Below are positions 61,200 to 64,000 of a stretch of 64,000 nucleotides of DNA, piece after piece. The notes beneath the pieces were generated by a model. The model searched no databases. It was not told the origin of the DNA and saw only the letters and a program-made list of their open reading frames with translations. Position 1 is the first letter of the stretch. Each line of letters begins with the position of its first letter. This DNA comes from Euglena gracilis (Eukaryota; Euglenida; Euglenophyceae; Euglenales). Made by a program: the position numbers and the translations under genes. The stretch is from positions 22,123,823-22,187,822 of the forward strand of contig CP154955.1 in assembly GCA_039621445.1 (NCBI GenBank), written 5' to 3'.

Positions 61200-61676
61200 T
61201 GGACGTCTCAGAATATTCTTTTGTTTTTATTGAAATCGTCGGATTCCCAATTTTTCTTGATATCCCAATTGTCCCCAAAGAGGTAACACAATCAATGTAA
61301 AGACATAACCAGAGCCAGCAGTCTGCACAGGAGGAAAAGTTCGAATTAGGAATACAAAGTTCGGTTCAGGCGGTTAGCAAATAGTCCGCACACGCCCCCC
61401 ATGCCGGAGGACGCGGCGCCACAGGCACAGGACGAAACGGCATCACACCACAAACAAAATGGCTTTACTATGGTTCAAGCACGAATGAATGGTGTTCAAC
61501 ACGAATTGTCCACAAAAAAGGTTCAGAACGACAAATGTCAACACAAAGGAAGGTAAAAAAGGTTACTTCCGACGTTCACCGTGGTCCCTTCACTTCGTGG
61601 TTGGCTTGCCATTCAAAAGTAACACAAACCTGGGCGATACTCCTCGCATCAATGGCAGGTTTGTGACTGAAAGCCT
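61200..61676 (-). other. 3' untranslated or LTR region of the right-hand chromovirus
   Basis: On the minus strand this follows the pol stop and runs to the satellite edge. It contains an AATAAA (61,226-61,231 on the complementary strand) about 25 bp before the junction, which suits a polyadenylation signal in an LTR or 3' UTR. I cannot define LTR ends without the 5' copy. The word TGGACGTC occurs on both sides of the boundary (61,186-61,193 and 61,200-61,207). Confidence 0.4.
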
Positions 61677-62378
61677 TCAAAGGTTAGACAACAATCCACC
61701 CATGGCGAGGCGGGTTGGTGTCTCCTGACCCGAAAACCCATCCAAAAGGCCCCCTGGGGGGCTTGACTTTCCTTCCGCGTGACTGAAAGCACGATCAAAA
61801 CATTTGGGGGGAGGCCAGGCTGTCTCTTGAGATGCCAACCCCCATTCGCATTCTGAAACGTCGCAAAACATTCTGAGCGCCTGGCGTAGGGTCGATTGTA
61901 AATTGTGATCCACACAATAATTCTTGAAAACCTCATTCATTCTGCCTCCTGGTTGCACAAAGGAAGCCACAGGCTCCCATGTACTGCTGCTTGCCGGAAA
62001 ATTCTCCCACCAAACCAAAAATTTCCATCCCCCTTGGTACTTGTGCTTCAAAATCTTGTAAACATTGTAAAAACCCAATTGTGCTTGTTCTTCTTCTGAC
62101 ATTTGAAGGGGGGGATCCCCTCCCTGGTCTGGCATGGGGGTGTCACCCTCCACTGGGTCTCCCACAACCACATCACCGGTCAAAAGGTCTGGGTCTTCTT
62201 CCAAAAGGCTTTCTTCATGCAAAGCAACCTCCCACCTTTTGCACAAACCCAAAGAGACATCAATAACCCCTCCCAAAGATGGACTGCTTGCAATTTGCAC
62301 TGAATTGAACCTCGATTTGAGAACCCGAAAAGGTCCTTGCCAGGGGGGGGAAAGCTTGGCCATGATTTGTTTGGCCAT
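61677..62378 (-). pseudogene. GPY/F module and chromodomain of the right-hand chromovirus
   Basis: Residues 10-20 after the frameshift (SPPWQGPFRVL) are a good GPY/F match. An acidic linker (residues 58-100) leads to a chromodomain at residues 104-141 (61,953-62,069), FYNVYKILKHKYQGGWKFL then VWWENFPASSSTWEP. It is followed by about 90 residues of unknown role and a TGA at 61,677. The linker's acidity and the WWENFP core differ from the WKGYGPEED core of the element at 14.2 kb. Confidence 0.85.
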
Positions 62379-63552
62379 CTTTTGTTGTGCACCAAAACAT
62401 AGTCATCTTCTTCAATTTTTGCTGGTACCCTCCCTTTGTTGGCACTCTCAAAATCTTTTTTCCTCAATTCTTTCAATCTCTGAGAAGCTTTTTCTTGAAT
62501 TTCCATCTGTGTCAAAAGCCAAGAATGGGTTTCTGGATTTGTCACCGGTTCTGGGGGTAATTCCAACCTCTAAGCTGGTCTGCCCAAAAACATTTCATGG
62601 GGTGACAACATTGTTGTGGGGGAAATCTGCGAATTCATCAAAAATGTGCAATACGGGATCAGCTGCACCTAATTTTTGTCCTTGGAAGACAGACTCAATG
62701 CTCGCATATTCTGCAAGAACATTTTATTGACATTTTCAACCAAACCGTTTGATCGGGGGTTCCGGGGCAGAGAAAACGATAATTTCACGTCGAGAGCTTT
62801 CAGGGCTGTCTGGTAAAAACCACTGGGCTGTCTGAATCGCACGTCGTTGTCAGACCTCACAACAGACGGTTTTCCAAAAACAGAAATCCACCGGTCCAAA
62901 ATAAGCCTCAAAACACCTTCTCCGGTTACCGTTTTCTGTGTGGGGATGAATTGGCAAAAATGGGACAAATTGTCGACCAAAGTCAGCACATAGTCAAAAC
63001 CATTGTAGGGGTCCATTTGCACAAAATCCAAACACAAAACTTCATTGCTCACTGTTGGAATCGGTAAAGAACCCACCTTTCCACGGTCACTGGGGCGGTT
63101 TTGTTTTGAAAGGGTGCAAATTTCACATGTCATCACAATGGCCCTGCAAATTTCCAACATGTCTTTCTTGGAAACCTTGGACTGAAAATGGCTCAAAAAG
63201 AACAACAAAGTCCTTTCAGCACCAACATGGTTGCTTGCCTTGTGACATTCATCCAAACAAACCTTCAACAAATGAGATGGAACAACCAATTTTCCTTCAC
63301 AATACATGGCCTTGGCAGATCTGAACCAAAACTCATTGTCAATGAAACAGGGTTTTGAAACCTCCACTTTTTCCCAAAAATCCTTCCGCTCTGAATTCAA
63401 ATAATCCTTTTCTGACACTTGCACTCTGTGGGACAAACTGAAAATCTTCTGCAAAAACAGGTCAAGCTGCACATCCATTTTCTGAAAAGGGTTCCTTGCT
63501 TCTTCCTCAAAATGAATTTCAAATTTGTTCTCAGAATCAGCACGAGACAAAA
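62379..63552 (-). pseudogene. Integrase (HHCC zinc domain and DD-E core) of the chromovirus pol
   Basis: Counting from 63,550: the zinc-binding HHCC domain uses His103 and His108 (ECHKASNHVG) and Cys142 and Cys145 (TCEIC). The catalytic triad is Asp175 (LCLDFVQMD), Asp234 (VRSDNDVRF) and Glu272 (NGLVENVNK), with 37 residues between the last two where 35 is usual; a two-residue insertion explains this. TAG at 62,669 falls where most gypsy integrases have Trp before a LIPY-like motif; the frame continues to SPHEMFLGRPA, the usual SPFELLYG-type motif, then a second TAG at 62,570. The C-terminal helical tail continues to about 62,360, where the G-run frameshift lies. Confidence 0.85.
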
Positions 63553-64000
63553 ATCACACAATTCATTTTTGCAACCTGCCACATGAACGATATTCAGTTT
63601 GAACTGGTGCAAAAACACATACATCCTTCTCAGTCTTTTGTTGAGGGGGGGTTCACCCTTCAGGAAAGAGGTGGCTGCCTCATTGTCTGTCATCCACACA
63701 ATTGGCAGATTTTGCAAAATCCTCGTTTGTGAAGCAATGGTCAGCACACCACTCAAAATTTCCTTTTCCCAGGTGGTGTATTTTTTTCTTGCCTCACTCC
63801 ATTTCCAGTTGTAGTGGCCCAAGGGCACCAACCTCATTTCACTGGGGTAGTTGTTTTTCAGGGTTCCATCCACCTTCACACCACTTGTCCGAAAATTCTC
63901 AGGAATTTGTGTTTGTTGGAGGGTTTGCCACTGAAACAATGCTGAACCACCTCCCAAATCCGAACTGTCAGTCACCAAAACAATCTCTCCTGAACTCCTG
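63540..64000 (-). pseudogene. Ribonuclease H domain of the chromovirus pol
   Basis: The domain degrades the RNA strand of the RNA-DNA hybrid during reverse transcription. Visible catalytic positions of the Ty3-type family are the Asp in LVTDSSDLGGG near the start, the Glu in TWEKEILSGVL, the Asp in IVWMTDNEAATSF, and the terminal HVAGCKNELCDF with its Asp. Codons continue upstream to base 64,000 (SGEIVL before the first Asp). All expected acidic residues are present, so decay is recent or limited here. Confidence 0.85.

Larger units (their letters stand above)
61677..64000 (-). pseudogene. pol: Ty3/gypsy chromovirus pol remnant (RNase H - integrase - chromodomain)
   Basis: The 3' half of a chromovirus pol enters from the right edge, so reverse transcriptase would lie beyond 64,000. 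Order: RNase H, integrase zinc-binding domain, catalytic core, GPY/F module, chromodomain, then TGA. The frame is broken four times. A base is missing in an A run (plus strand 63,549-63,553) between RNase H and integrase. TAG codons occur at 62,669-62,671 and 62,570-62,572. One base too many (or two too few) occurs in a G run (plus strand 62,343-62,350). Reading across the first break restores the common RNase H end motif ..DFLSRAD. Both frameshifts sit in homopolymers, so sequencing error is possible for those but not for the TAG codons. Confidence 0.85.

Overview
This is nuclear, heterochromatin-like DNA from a eukaryote that I cannot name. I see no rRNA, no convincing functional tRNA and no intact host gene. 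The window is dominated by one tandem repeat (satellite) with a unit of about 216 bp. It forms a 44 kb array of roughly 206 units (16,810-61,199) whose orientation switches four times, and a smaller older array of about ten units (8,571-11,012). Flanks and interruptions are degraded mobile elements, including two unrelated Ty3/gypsy chromovirus remnants with chromodomain-ending integrases. This composition suits pericentromeric or other heterochromatin of an alga, plant, fungus or similar organism. Layout: 1-3,200 holds, on the minus strand, a broken gene for a proline-rich, probably element-encoded protein that runs off the left edge. 3,203-7,778 is AT-rich DNA without genes, except for a GC-rich degenerate repeat near 7 kb. 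7,779-8,553 (minus) is the C-terminal part of a gag with two zinc knuckles. 8,571-11,012 is satellite subfamily A, interrupted by a tRNA-derived SINE-like insertion. 11,013-12,262 (plus) is a broken coiled-coil gag-like region. 12,263-12,482 is one solitary satellite unit in reverse. 12,646-13,560 (minus) is an unidentified open frame. 14,185-14,574 (plus) is the end of a chromovirus integrase with chromodomain. 14,823-15,768 (plus) is a second, inverted copy of the proline-rich gene. 15,769-16,809 is low-complexity DNA. 16,810-61,199 is satellite subfamily B in five orientation blocks. 61,200-61,676 is the 3' end or LTR region of the right-hand element, and 61,677-64,000 (minus) is its pol (RNase H, integrase, chromodomain), continuing past the right edge. 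How it works together: nothing here looks like an operating gene system. Every element frame carries frameshifts or in-frame UAG/UAA. The active biology, if any, is structural: a palindrome-rich satellite with higher-order repeats and inversions, bracketed by chromodomain retroelements, could be a centromere or pericentromere. Two points merit most attention: the architecture of this apparently uncharacterised satellite, and the observation that six in-frame stops in element genes are all UAG/UAA, none UGA, and all sit where glutamine would fit (one fits tryptophan better). Repeat-driven assembly or homopolymer errors may explain some frameshifts and some odd inserts inside the array.
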